Positions 17,728 through 26,246 of a DNA stretch of 64,000 nt are shown here, one piece after another. How positions within the stretch are numbered: the first letter of the stretch is position 1; every line of letters begins with the position of its first letter. The stretch comes from Nocardioides sp. Root140 (GTDB lineage: Bacteria > Actinomycetota > Actinomycetes > Propionibacteriales > Nocardioidaceae). The position numbers and the translations under genes are program-made. The notes beneath the pieces were generated by a model that was not told the origin of the DNA, did no database searches, and was given only the letters and a program-made list of their open reading frames with translations. The stretch spans positions 188,795 to 252,794 of the forward strand of contig NZ_LMFI01000011.1 of assembly GCF_001426745.1 (NCBI RefSeq). The letters run 5' to 3'.

Positions 17728-18765
17728 ATGCGCTGGGTGCTGCACGTCGACATGGACCAGTTCCTGGCCGCCGTGGAGATCCTGCGCAACCCCGAGCTGG
17801 CCGACAAGCCGGTCGTCGTCGGCGGCCGGGGCGACCCGACCGAGCGCGCGGTGGTGTCGACGGCGTCCTACGAGGCGCGGGCGTACGGCGTCCGTTCCGG
17901 TATGCCGTTGCGGGTGGCGCGGCGCAAGATCCCCGACGCGGTGTTCCTGCCGGTCGACTTCCCGGTCTACGAGGCTGCCTCCGAGCGGGTGATGCAGGCG
18001 CTGCGCGAGACGCCCGGCGCCGTGGTGCAGGTGCTCGGCTGGGACGAGGCCTTCGTCGGCATCGAGACCGAGGATGTCCTGGCCACCGCCCACGACCTCC
18101 AGGCCCGCGTGCTGGCGGCCACCGAGCTGCACTGCTCCGTGGGCATGGGCGACACGCTGATCAGGGCGAAGAACGCCACCGACTTCGGCAAGCCACGGGG
18201 CACCTTCCGGCTGACCCGCGACAACTGGCTCGAGGTGCTCGGCGACCATCCGACCAAGGACCTCTGGGGCGTCGGACCACGCACCTCCGCACGGCTGGCC
18301 GACCTGGGCATCACCACGGTGCGTGAGCTCGCCGCGGCACCGGTCGACGTGCTGACCGCGGAGTTCGGGCCCAACACCGGCGTGCACGTGCACCGGCTCG
18401 GCACCGGCGCCGGGAGCGCCGTGGTCGACGACACCCCGTGGGTGCCGCGGGCCCACGGCCGCGAGACCACGTACCAGCAGGACCTCACCACCCCCGACGA
18501 GATCGCCGCGGCGGTCCACGCGCTGGCCGTCCAGGTCGTCGCCGACATCCGTCGTGAGGGCCGACCCTGCCAACGCGTGCACCTGAAGGTGCGGTTCGTG
18601 CCGTTCTTCACGTTCACCAAGGTGCGCAAGCTCGCCGAGCCGACGTACGACGTGGACGTCATCGCCCGCACCGCCCTCGACCTGCTCGCCGCACTGGAGG
18701 ACGACCGGGCGATCCGGTTGCTCGGCGTACGCGCCGAGATGGTCCCTCCCGAAGGCGGCTACTGA
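17728..18765 (+). CDS. dinB: DNA polymerase IV (Y-family)
   Basis: 345 residues. The catalytic carboxylates are in HVDMDQFLAAVE near residue 8 and WDEAF near 110; the steric-gate/nucleotide region SYEARAYGV follows, then the helix-hairpin block LWGVGPRTSARLADLGI and a little-finger domain (REGRPCQRVHLKVRF). The usual S-x-DEAF is GWDEAF here, as in one actinobacterial subgroup. It performs error-prone translesion synthesis. No clear C-terminal clamp-binding motif is visible. It overlaps no gene but follows the FUSC gene by 2 bp. The 3' end abuts a repeat array. Confidence 0.9.
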   Translation: MRWVLHVDMDQFLAAVEILRNPELADKPVVVGGRGDPTERAVVSTASYEARAYGVRSGMPLRVARRKIPDAVFLPVDFPVYEAASERVMQALRETPGAVVQVLGWDEAFVGIETEDVLATAHDLQARVLAATELHCSVGMGDTLIRAKNATDFGKPRGTFRLTRDNWLEVLGDHPTKDLWGVGPRTSARLADLGITTVRELAAAPVDVLTAEFGPNTGVHVHRLGTGAGSAVVDDTPWVPRAHGRETTYQQDLTTPDEIAAAVHALAVQVVADIRREGRPCQRVHLKVRFVPFFTFTKVRKLAEPTYDVDVIARTALDLLAALEDDRAIRLLGVRAEMVPPEGGY

Positions 18766-18766
18766 C

Positions 18767-18832
18767 GCGAACCGTGGATTGTTGATGCGCGAGCCGTGGG
18801 TTCTTGCGCCGCGAGCCGTGGATTCTTGCGGT
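18767..18832. repeat. Three-copy direct repeat (22-bp period) between convergent genes
   Basis: Three copies of GCGAGCCGTGGATTCTTG-like sequence start at 18767, 18789 and 18811, an exact 22-bp period. They fill the space between the dinB stop (18765) and the stop of the GCS2 gene (18842). No inverted partner copies are obvious, unlike the arrays at 8327 and 21330. Probably a member of the same class of gene-end arrays. Confidence 0.75.
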
Positions 18833-18841
18833 GGTGCGCGC

Positions 18842-19975
18842 TCAGGGATGCAGTGAGGCCCGGAGCTCGCCGACCACCGAGTCGACCACCGCGACCAGGT
18901 CGCCCCCGGTGTCGGCGGCGACCGCGCGCTGGCGCTGGTACGACGCACCGCGCCGCGGGATCTCCGCGACGGACCGCAGCTCGTCCTCGCAGCCGAGGCG
19001 CTTGGACACCGGTGTGAGGCGATCGAGCAGGTCGTCGAGGTCGTCGGTGATCAGGCGTTCGTTGGACGCCGCGTCGAGGATGATGATCGCGTCGAGGCCG
19101 TACCGGGCGGCCCGCCACTTGTTCTCCTGCACGTGCCACGGCGGCATCACCGGAAGCCTCTCCCCGGCGGCCAACCGGGTGTCGAGGTCGACGACGAGGC
19201 AGTGCATCAGGGCGACCAGTGCGGCCATCTCGTCGATCGTCGAGACGCCGTCGCAGACCCGGTTCTCGAGCGTGCCGAGCCGTGGCACCGGCCGGACGTC
19301 CCACCGGATCTCGGACAGCTCGTCGATCACCCCGGTGGTCAGTTGGTCCTGGGCGAAGACCTCGAACTCCGGCCACGTCTCGAACTGGAAGGGCAGTCCG
19401 GCGGTCGGCAGCTGCTGGAACATCAGCGCCCGGTTGGACGCGTAGCCGGTGTCGGTGCCCGCCCAGACGGGGGAGGAGGCCGAGAGCGCCTGCAGGTGGG
19501 GGTACTGGTTGAGCAGCGCCGACATCACCGGCAGCACCCTGTCGCGTTCGGGCAGACCGACGTGCACGTGCACGCCCCAGATGAGCATCTGCCGGCCCCA
19601 CCACTGGGTGCGGTTGATCAGCTCCTCGTAGCGGTGCCCCTCGGTCAGCTGCTGGGCCGACCAGTTCGCGAACGGGTGCGTGCCGGCGCCGAACAGGTCG
19701 ACGCCCAGCTCGTCGGCCACCGGCAGTACGACGTCCAAGGTGCTGCGCAGGTCGGCCATCGCCTCGTCGACCGTCGTGCAGATGCCGGTGACGACCTCGA
19801 CCGTGTTGCGCAGCAGCTCCTTGTGCAACTTGCGCGCGTCGGCGAGCTCGGGACCCACCGCGGTGAAGAGGTCCGCGGCGGAGTTGACGAGATCGCGGGA
19901 GGTCTTGTCGACGAGCGCGAACTCCCACTCGACGCCGAGTGTGGGCCGGGGTGAGCCGTGGAAGTCGATGTGCAC
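18842..19975 (-). CDS. Carboxylate-amine ligase, glutamate-cysteine ligase family 2 (YbdK type)
   Basis: 377 residues, normal for the GCS2/YbdK family. Diagnostic blocks are TLGVEWEFALVD at the N-terminus (ATP/Glu site), EVVTGICTTVDEA, HVHVGLPERD, and the ATP-grasp-like VCDGVSTIDEMAAL with ENKWRAARYG. The family ligates amino acids to carboxylates; mycothiol producers do not use glutathione, so the true substrate is uncertain. It is divergent from the ThrE-like exporter (36-bp spacer) and convergent with dinB. Confidence 0.88.
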   Translation of the reverse strand: MHIDFHGSPRPTLGVEWEFALVDKTSRDLVNSAADLFTAVGPELADARKLHKELLRNTVEVVTGICTTVDEAMADLRSTLDVVLPVADELGVDLFGAGTHPFANWSAQQLTEGHRYEELINRTQWWGRQMLIWGVHVHVGLPERDRVLPVMSALLNQYPHLQALSASSPVWAGTDTGYASNRALMFQQLPTAGLPFQFETWPEFEVFAQDQLTTGVIDELSEIRWDVRPVPRLGTLENRVCDGVSTIDEMAALVALMHCLVVDLDTRLAAGERLPVMPPWHVQENKWRAARYGLDAIIILDAASNERLITDDLDDLLDRLTPVSKRLGCEDELRSVAEIPRRGASYQRQRAVAADTGGDLVAVVDSVVGELRASLHP

Positions 19976-20011
19976 GACTCAAGCGAACCACAGTCCGACC
20001 CCCGTGAAAGC

Positions 20012-21331
20012 ATGTCGACCATGGCGGAGCCACGCGAGATCGCTCTCACTGTCGACCTGAGCCTGCGCATCGGCGAGATGTTGCTCTCCAACGGCGCGGG
20101 TGCGGCCGACGTCACCGCCACCATGCAGTCAGTGGCCTACCACCTGGGCCTGCGCAACCCGATCGTCGACGTGACCTTCACCAGCCTGTCGATGAGCTAC
20201 CAGCCCGAGCCCGGCGACGTACCCCTGGTGATGATGCGGCAGGTCAAGCAACGCGACATCGACTACGAGGACCTCACCCGCATCGACCACCTGGTGCGTG
20301 ACCTGCTGGCCGACCGCATCGACCTGGTCGAGGCCCGAGCGACGGTTGCCCGGATCAGCTCGTCGGGCCACGCACGGCATCGTTGGGCGGTGACCGCGGG
20401 CACCGGTGTGATGTCGGCCGGCGTCGGCATGATGCTCGGCGGCAACACACTGGTGGTGCTGATCGCCTTCATCGCCGCGGTCCTCATCGACCGCACCCAG
20501 ATGCTCCTGTCGCGCCAGCGGCTGCCGACGTTCTACCTCCAGGTGGCCGGTGGGGCCGTCGCGACCCTGCTCGCGCTGGCGGCAGCCGCCGCGGAGCTCG
20601 ACGTCGACCCGTCGGTCGTGGTGACCGCCAACATCATCATGCTGCTCTCCGGCATCGGCTTCATGGGCGGACTCCAGGACGCACTCTCCGGCTTCTACGT
20701 CACGAGCAACGCCCGGATGACCGAGGCGTTGCTCTCCACCGCCGGCATCATCGCGGGGGTCAGTGGCGGCCTGGCGCTGGGTGACGTGGTCGGCGTCGAC
20801 ATCGGACGCCTCGAGCCCGGTCGCGGCGGCCTCACCACTCTCGCGACGATGTCCGTCGGGGCAGCCGTCGCAGCTGCGGCCTTCGCGTTCAGTGCCTATT
20901 CGCCCAAGCGCATCCTCGCCCCGATCGGCCTCATCGCCGGCGTCGCGCTCGCGATCACCTATGGCATCGAGGGTGCCGGCTTCGGGCGCACGTGGTCGGT
21001 GGCGGCGGCCGCCCTGTTCATCGGTCTCGTCAGCTACTCGGTCTCGGGTCGGGTCAAGGTGCCACCGCTGGTCGTGGTGGTCTCGGCGATCGTGCCGCTG
21101 CTGCCCGGCCTCTCGATCTACCGCGGACTCTCACTGATGGCCGAGGGCGGCGAGACCTCGCGGGGACTGGTGGCGATCATCACCGCGGCCTCGGTGGCGA
21201 TCGCCCTGGCCTCCGGCGTGATCCTGGGCGAATACATCGCCCAGCCGCTCAAGCGTGAGGCCCGCAAGCTCGAGGGTCGTCTCTCCGGCCCGCGCCTGGT
21301 CGGTCCCTTCCGCGCCCGCAGCAAGCGCTGA
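20012..21331 (+). CDS. ThrE-family threonine/serine exporter
   Basis: 439 residues. The N-terminal hydrophilic domain (about 1-130; LSNGAGAADVTATM) is DUF1212/ThrE and the rest has about ten membrane segments in two halves, with GIGFMGGLQDALSGFYVTSNARMTEA cut here to the block NARMTEALLSTAGIIAG and PPLVVVVSAIVPLLPGLS. In Corynebacterium ThrE exports threonine and serine. Two in-frame ATGs (20012, 20021) are possible; GTGAAAG precedes the first. The stop TGA overlaps the first unit of the repeat array at 21330. Confidence 0.85.
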   Translation: MSTMAEPREIALTVDLSLRIGEMLLSNGAGAADVTATMQSVAYHLGLRNPIVDVTFTSLSMSYQPEPGDVPLVMMRQVKQRDIDYEDLTRIDHLVRDLLADRIDLVEARATVARISSSGHARHRWAVTAGTGVMSAGVGMMLGGNTLVVLIAFIAAVLIDRTQMLLSRQRLPTFYLQVAGGAVATLLALAAAAAELDVDPSVVVTANIIMLLSGIGFMGGLQDALSGFYVTSNARMTEALLSTAGIIAGVSGGLALGDVVGVDIGRLEPGRGGLTTLATMSVGAAVAAAAFAFSAYSPKRILAPIGLIAGVALAITYGIEGAGFGRTWSVAAAALFIGLVSYSVSGRVKVPPLVVVVSAIVPLLPGLSIYRGLSLMAEGGETSRGLVAIITAASVAIALASGVILGEYIAQPLKREARKLEGRLSGPRLVGPFRARSKR

Positions 21332-21436
21332 CCTGTCGCCAGTTCGTGCCGACCTGTCGTGAGTTCTTGCTGACCCGTCGTCAGTTCGGTGGCCAACCAG
21401 AATTCACGACGGGTCGATCCGAACTCACGACAGGCC
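21330..21436. repeat. Phased repeat array (21-bp period), direct then inverted copies
   Basis: Three direct copies related to GACCTGTCGTGAGTTC begin at 21330, 21351 and 21372; two inverted copies (GAATTCACGACGGGTC and GAACTCACGACAGG) begin at 21400 and 21421. Both sets have an exact 21-bp period. The array fills the gap between two convergent genes: the first copy overlaps the ThrE stop, and the last copy contains the stop codon of the DUF402 gene. It probably acts as a bidirectional terminator. Confidence 0.85.
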
Positions 21437-21988
21437 GTCCAACATGGCCCGCCAGGCTGCGGCGGTCGGGCCGTCGTACGGCGCCACCTGCCCGAGCACT
21501 GCGGCGTGTACGGCGGCACAGTTGGCCAGCGCCAGCTCGATGACCTCGTCGGGATAGCCCAGGGCCACCCGGTGCTCGGCGAACTCGTCCTCGTCGTCGA
21601 TCCACGTGCGACCGCTGAACGCCCGCACCACGTCGAGGTCGAGGTCGACCGAGCGGACCGTCGTACCGTCCCAGACCGGCTGGGTGGCGATGTCGACGTA
21701 CACCTCGACCGGGAAGGCGGGCTCGAACCCGGCGCCGGTGCCGTCGGCGCGACGTGCGTGGAACGTCGCGAACCAACCGCTCTGCGAGAGATCGCCGGTG
21801 GTCGGGGCGAGGCAGACCTGGTCGACGGCCGACAGCATCTCGACGCCCGGCCGGGCCATGCGGGTGCCGGCCGGGACGCCCAGCCAGTCACCGTGCTCGT
21901 CGCGACCGAGGTAGTGCGCTCGGTAGGCCCAGTGCGGACGGTCGCGCCACTTGGTCATCGCGACATCGATCGGGTCCCCGAACTCCAT
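21425..21988 (-). CDS. DUF402 domain protein
   Basis: 187 residues, usual size for actinobacterial DUF402 (FomD-like) proteins. The beta-barrel core is visible as HWAYRAHYLGRDEHGDWLGV, then VEVYVDIATQPVW and DLDLDVVR with DDEDEF, the Asp/Glu cluster that binds divalent metal and nucleotide di/triphosphates in characterised relatives. The final codons (LS and stop) lie within a unit of the 21-bp repeat array. Downstream of a strong hairpin that separates it from the SDR gene on the same strand. Physiological role unknown. Confidence 0.85.
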   Translation of the reverse strand: MEFGDPIDVAMTKWRDRPHWAYRAHYLGRDEHGDWLGVPAGTRMARPGVEMLSAVDQVCLAPTTGDLSQSGWFATFHARRADGTGAGFEPAFPVEVYVDIATQPVWDGTTVRSVDLDLDVVRAFSGRTWIDDEDEFAEHRVALGYPDEVIELALANCAAVHAAVLGQVAPYDGPTAAAWRAMLDGLS

Positions 21989-22005
21989 CCGCCATTCCTA
22001 GCACG

Positions 22006-22057
22006 CACGACGTCCTGCGTTCCGGCTGTCGGAGCAACCGGAACGCAGGACGTCGTG
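22006..22057 (-). terminator. Perfect 20-bp inverted repeat, likely terminator of the BVMO-SDR operon
   Basis: Arm CACGACGTCCTGCGTTCCGG at 22006-22025 is perfectly repeated in reverse complement at 22038-22057, with a 12-nt loop. It lies just past the SDR stop (22069) and before the DUF402 start, so it would terminate the leftward operon. There is no clear U-tract, as is common in actinobacteria. Confidence 0.75.
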
Positions 22058-22068
22058 AAGATCGAGCG

Positions 22069-22902
22069 TTACTTCTTGGCGGGGATCACGCGCTTCGACG
22101 TCAGCGCCACGATGTCCTGGTAGCGCGACCCGGTGACCTTGGCGAAGTGGTGCAGGAGGTGCGCGTCGATGCCGACGAGCTGGCGCGCCTTCCCCTTCAT
22201 GCCCGCGGCGAGGATGATCGCGGCGGCCTTGTCGGCCGGCATCCGGGCCAGCTTCTCCTCGAAGAGCCGGTCGATCGTGCTGCCGTCCTGGCCGGCGGTC
22301 TTGCGACCGTTGCGCGAGATGCCGGTCTTGATCCCTCCGGGGTGGATGCAGGTCACCGTGACCGGGTGCTTGTTGACCAGCATCTCCTCGCGCAGTGCCT
22401 CGGTGAAGCCGCGGACGGCGTACTTGGTCGCGTTGTACGCCGACTGGCCGGGCATCGAGATCAGGCCGAACAGGCTGGAGATGTTGATCAGTGCGCCGTC
22501 GCGCGAGGCGATCAGGTGGGGGAGGAACTCCTTGGTGCCGTTGACGACGCCGTTGAAGTTGACCCCGACGATCCAGTCGAACTCCTCGTAGGTCATGTCC
22601 TCGAAGTCGCCGGTCATCGTGACGCCGGCGTTGTTGACCACGACGTTCACGACGCCGAACTGCTCGACGACGGCCGCGGCCCAGGTGGCCATCGCGGCGC
22701 GGTCGGACACGTCGACCACGTCGGAGCGCAGGTCGGTGGCGCCCTGCTCCTTCAGCAGCTGGACCGTGCCCTCGAGGCCGTCGGGGTTCCAGTCGGAGAC
22801 GGCGACCCTGGCGCCCTTGCCGGCAGCCAGCAGCGCGAGCTCGCGGCCCATGCCGGACCCGGCCCCACTGATCACGACGACCTTGTTCTCGAGCGACTTC
22901 AT
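22069..22902 (-). CDS. Short-chain dehydrogenase/reductase
   Basis: 277 residues, classical SDR. The cofactor loop SGAGSGMG is at residues 12-19, NNAG at 90-93, the catalytic Ser in ISS near 142 and YxxxK at Tyr156/Lys160; IHPGGIKT follows. Start ATG overlaps the stop of the upstream Baeyer-Villiger monooxygenase by 4 bp, so the pair is translationally coupled. An alcohol dehydrogenase feeding a ketone to the monooxygenase is the simplest joint role. It ends in a strong 20-bp hairpin. Confidence 0.88.
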   Translation of the reverse strand: MKSLENKVVVISGAGSGMGRELALLAAGKGARVAVSDWNPDGLEGTVQLLKEQGATDLRSDVVDVSDRAAMATWAAAVVEQFGVVNVVVNNAGVTMTGDFEDMTYEEFDWIVGVNFNGVVNGTKEFLPHLIASRDGALINISSLFGLISMPGQSAYNATKYAVRGFTEALREEMLVNKHPVTVTCIHPGGIKTGISRNGRKTAGQDGSTIDRLFEEKLARMPADKAAAIILAAGMKGKARQLVGIDAHLLHHFAKVTGSRYQDIVALTSKRVIPAKK

Positions 22903-24401
22903 GCGGACACCTTCTTCTTGGAGGGGGTGGGCGAGGAGGCGGTCACGTCGTACGACGCTACGTCGAACCGCGCGAGCAGTCGACGGAAGGTGAACGTGGT
23001 GCGTGGCCAGAGGGTGGTGTTGCGGCCTTCGTCGTCGAGGTACCAGCTGGCGCAGCCGCCGGTGTTCCACACCGTCTTCTTCAGGCGCCGCTGGAGGTCG
23101 TCGTTCCACGCATCCTGTACGTCGGGGCGGGGCTCGACGCTGGCGTAGCCCTCGCGCTCCATCGTGCGGATCGCATCGCGGATGTAGGCGATCTGCGACT
23201 CGATGACGAACACCATGCTCGAGTGGCCGAGGCCGGTGTTGGGTCCGACGATCTGGAACAGGTTGGGGAAGCCGTGCACGGTGGTGCCCTTGTAGGCGAC
23301 CATGCCGGTGTCGCGCCAGGTCTCGGCGAGCGTCGCGCCGGTGCGACCGGTGATGGCCTCGGCGATCGGCTGCTCGGTGGTGAAGAACCCGGTGGCCACG
23401 ACGAGTACGTCGATGGGGCGCTCGACGCCGTCCGAGGTGACGACGGCGTCGCCGGTGATCTTGGAGATGCCGTCGGTGACCACCTCGACGTTGTCGGAGG
23501 CCAGTGCGGGGTAGTAGGTGTTGGAGATCAGGATGCGCTTGCAGCCGATCTCGTAGTCGGGCGTCACCTTGGCGCGCAGCTCGGGGTCCTTGATCCCGCG
23601 GGCGAGGTTGGTGAGGGCCATCTGCTTCGCGGGCCAGGCCAGCTTGGGCTCGAGGGTGAAGCCGGGCACGTAGAGCTCGCGACCCCAGTAGATCGCCGTG
23701 CGGTAGGCCTTCTGCACGAGCGGCAGATGACGGAAGGCGAGCTTCTCGAAGCCGGTGTAGCGCCGGTCGTTGCGCGGGATGACGTACGGCGCGGTGCGCT
23801 GGTAGACGTCGAGGTGGCCCACGACCTTCTGCAGCTCGGGGACGATCTGGATCGCCGAGGCGCCGGTGCCGATGACCGCGACGCGCTTGCCGGTCAGGTC
23901 GATGTCGTGGTTCCACCGGGCCGAGTGGAAGACCTCGCCCTGGAAGCCCTCGATGCCGTCGATGTCGGGGAGCCGGGGTTCGGAGAGGCCGCCGGCGCCG
24001 GAGATCAGGTTGGTCGCCGTGACCTCGCTGCCGTCGGAGAGCCTGACCTGCCACTGCTGCGCGTCGTCGTCCCACACGGCCTTCTCGAGGGCGACCTCGA
24101 AGCGGAAGCGGTCGAGCACGCCGGACTCGTCGGCCACCCGCCGGATGTAGGCCTGGATCTCGGGCTGCGGCGAGAAGGACATCGACCAGTCGGGGTTGGG
24201 CGTGAACGAGTAGCTGTAGAGCTGGCTCGGTACGTCGCACGCGGCGCCGGGGTAGTCGTTGGCACGCCAGGTGCCGCCGACGTCGGAGCCCTTCTCGACG
24301 ACGAGGAAGTCGGATTCGTTGTCCTCGTCGAGCTTGACGGCCATGCCGAGGCCGGCGAAGCCGGCGCCGACGACGAGGTGCTTGACGGTGGTCGTGGTCA
24401 T
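22899..24401 (-). CDS. Flavin-containing Baeyer-Villiger-type monooxygenase
   Basis: 500 residues. FAD motif VGAGFAG at about 11-17, GGTW near 42-45, the Baeyer-Villiger fingerprint FQGEVFHSARW at 153-163 (consensus FxGxxxHxxxW), NADP motif GTGASA at 178-183 and VVATGF later. Such enzymes insert oxygen next to ketones to make esters or lactones, using NADPH. It heads an operon with an SDR and faces a TetR regulator across a short intergenic operator. On the minus strand TTGACG (24439-24434), an 18-bp spacer and TACCGT (24415-24410) form a promoter with a very short 5' leader. Substrate unknown. Confidence 0.9.
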   Translation of the reverse strand: MTTTTVKHLVVGAGFAGLGMAVKLDEDNESDFLVVEKGSDVGGTWRANDYPGAACDVPSQLYSYSFTPNPDWSMSFSPQPEIQAYIRRVADESGVLDRFRFEVALEKAVWDDDAQQWQVRLSDGSEVTATNLISGAGGLSEPRLPDIDGIEGFQGEVFHSARWNHDIDLTGKRVAVIGTGASAIQIVPELQKVVGHLDVYQRTAPYVIPRNDRRYTGFEKLAFRHLPLVQKAYRTAIYWGRELYVPGFTLEPKLAWPAKQMALTNLARGIKDPELRAKVTPDYEIGCKRILISNTYYPALASDNVEVVTDGISKITGDAVVTSDGVERPIDVLVVATGFFTTEQPIAEAITGRTGATLAETWRDTGMVAYKGTTVHGFPNLFQIVGPNTGLGHSSMVFVIESQIAYIRDAIRTMEREGYASVEPRPDVQDAWNDDLQRRLKKTVWNTGGCASWYLDDEGRNTTLWPRTTFTFRRLLARFDVASYDVTASSPTPSKKKVSA

Positions 24402-24475
24402 GCCAAGTGACGGTACGCGGCTTACTGAACAACCGTCAATAGCCCTGTTGAAAAGAATTCAGTAGGGTGGGGCGC
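24402..24475. promoter_or_regulatory. Divergent promoter and TetR operator candidate
   Basis: This 74-bp spacer contains the inverted arms TACTGAA (24423-24429) and TTCAGTA (24458-24464), flanking the leftward -35 box TTGACG and abutting the rightward -10 box TAGGGT (24463-24468). That box sits 7 nt before the TetR ATG, implying a leaderless transcript. The layout suits binding by the TetR protein to shut both promoters; binding itself is inferred. Confidence 0.6.
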
Positions 24476-25075
24476 ATGACCAGCACCCCGCGGATCCGGC
24501 TCAACCGGGAGACCCGCCGCGAGCAGCTGCTCGACCTCGGGGTCACCCTGCTCGCGACACGTTCGCTCGATGAGCTCTCGATCGAGATCCTCGCCGAGGA
24601 GGCCGGCATCTCGCGCGGGCTGCTCTACCACTACTTCGGCAACAAGCACGACTTCCACGAGGCCGTCGTACGCCGTGCCGCCGACGAGCTGATCGCCCAG
24701 ACCGCGCCGCCGGGTGAGGGGGAGCCGCTCGAACGGCTGTTGGCCTCGATGGCGGCCTACCTCGACTATGTCGTGGCCAACTACGAGGGCTACCTCTCGC
24801 TGGTCAAGGGTGCGGCCGCCGGCACCGCGTCGATCCGCGCGATCTACGACGAGGCGCGCAGGGCGCTGACCGACCGGCTCTTCGACGAGGACGCCGAGGG
24901 CATGATCCTGCCCGACACTCCCGCGACGCGTCTGATGGTGCACGCCTGGTCGGCCTTCGCCGAAGACGTGGCACTCACCTGGGCGGAGAACCCCGACGGG
25001 GTCAGCCGCGACGAGGTGCTCGAACTGCTCGCCGGGTCACTGCCGGCCCTGGTCGAGGTCGTCCAGCCGTCCTGA
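24476..25075 (+). CDS. TetR family transcriptional regulator
   Basis: 199 residues. The N-terminal helix-turn-helix is typical TetR: SIEILAEEAGISRGLLYHYF at about 36-55, followed by GNKHDF. The C-terminal part is an all-helical ligand-binding domain ending LLAGSLPAL. It is divergent from the Baeyer-Villiger operon, whose repressor it probably is, responding to the ketone or alcohol substrate. The ATG is 7 nt after a TAGGGT box and no Shine-Dalgarno is needed for a leaderless start. Its last 74 bp overlap the 3' end of the convergent glycosyltransferase gene. Confidence 0.88.
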   Translation: MTSTPRIRLNRETRREQLLDLGVTLLATRSLDELSIEILAEEAGISRGLLYHYFGNKHDFHEAVVRRAADELIAQTAPPGEGEPLERLLASMAAYLDYVVANYEGYLSLVKGAAAGTASIRAIYDEARRALTDRLFDEDAEGMILPDTPATRLMVHAWSAFAEDVALTWAENPDGVSRDEVLELLAGSLPALVEVVQPS

Positions 25076-26246
25076 GTCGCGGCGCGAACATCCACAGCCG
25101 CATCGCCAGGAAGCGCATCACGGTCACCACGAGGTTCGCGATCGTGAGTACGACGACCTCGGCGCGATGCGACGCGGTCGGCTCCACCGCCTCGAGCAGC
25201 CACAGCGACCCACTGGTCATCGCCAGCCCGACGCCGAACACCGCGAGCCCCTGGGCATGGTGCCGCAGGTGTCCGCCGCCGCTGACCGCGAACGTGAAGC
25301 GACGGTTGGCCGCCGTGTTGCCGATCGCGGTGACCAACAACGCCAGCGCGTTGGCCCACAAGCCGGGCATCCACTGGCGAAACCCCAGATAGAGAACGGC
25401 ATAGGCCAACGTGCTCAGCACACCGACGGCAGCGAACAACGCCACCTGAGTACCCGGTCGACCCTGGGCGCGAGCCGTGCCGAGCTGGGCGCGCACCGCC
25501 TCCATCGGCAGCCGGCCGGTCGCCAGCGACCACGCCAACCGCCGGATGCCGCGCAGGTCGTCGAGCGCCGTGCGTACGACGTCCACGCGCGAGTCCGGGT
25601 CGTCGACCCAGTCGACCGGCACCTCGTGGATGCGCAGCCCCGAGCGCTCAGCCAGCACCAGCAGCTCGGTGTCGAAGAACCACGTGTCGTCCTCCACCAA
25701 CGGCAGCAGCACCTCGGCGACGTCGCGCCGCAGCGCCTTGAAGCCGCACTGTGCGTCGCGGAACCGGGCCCGCAGCGTGGAGCGAAGGATCACGTTGTAG
25801 GAGCGGGAGACCAGCTCCCGCCGCGGACCCCTTGTGACCCGTGCCCCGCGGGAGAGACGGGAGCCGATCGCGACGTCGGAGTGCCCGCTGATCAAGGGGG
25901 CCACCAGCGGCAGCACGGCGTTGAGGTCGGTCGAGAGGTCGACGTCCATGTAGGCGAGCACGTCGGCCTGCGACTCGCGCCAGACCTGCTTGAGCGCACG
26001 GCCCCGGCCCTTCTCGGCGAGCGTCACGACCCGCACGCCGTCGTACTCATGGGCGAGTCGGCGGGCCACCAGGGGAGTGGCGTCGGTGGAGGCGTTGTCG
26101 GCGATGGTGACCTGCCACGTCCACGGCAGCTCGGCCAGGTGGCGGGTCAGCATGGCGACGGCCCGGGGGAGGGCGACCTCCTCGTTGTGGACCGGGATCA
26201 CCACCTCGAGCACGGGTGCCGGCTCGAGGGCTTCGACGGCACTCAC
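25002..26246 (-). CDS. Bifunctional GT2 glycosyltransferase / GtrA membrane protein
   Basis: 414 residues. Residues about 10-240 are a dolichyl-phosphate-sugar synthase-like GT2 domain (VVIPVHNEE, ADNASTDAT, YMDVDLSTDLNAV, IGSRLSRGARV, DAQCGFKALRRDVA). Residues about 270-395 are a GtrA domain with four membrane segments (FAAVGVLSTLAYAVLYLGF, NRRFTF). Together they would load a sugar on polyprenyl phosphate and help flip it for membrane enzymes such as the neighbouring GT39 protein. The GTG start overlaps the GT39 stop by 4 bp. The 3' end overlaps the TetR gene. Confidence 0.88.
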   Translation of the reverse strand: MSAVEALEPAPVLEVVIPVHNEEVALPRAVAMLTRHLAELPWTWQVTIADNASTDATPLVARRLAHEYDGVRVVTLAEKGRGRALKQVWRESQADVLAYMDVDLSTDLNAVLPLVAPLISGHSDVAIGSRLSRGARVTRGPRRELVSRSYNVILRSTLRARFRDAQCGFKALRRDVAEVLLPLVEDDTWFFDTELLVLAERSGLRIHEVPVDWVDDPDSRVDVVRTALDDLRGIRRLAWSLATGRLPMEAVRAQLGTARAQGRPGTQVALFAAVGVLSTLAYAVLYLGFRQWMPGLWANALALLVTAIGNTAANRRFTFAVSGGGHLRHHAQGLAVFGVGLAMTSGSLWLLEAVEPTASHRAEVVVLTIANLVVTVMRFLAMRLWMFAPRLRTAGRPRPGPAVTRRAVRAPRRG

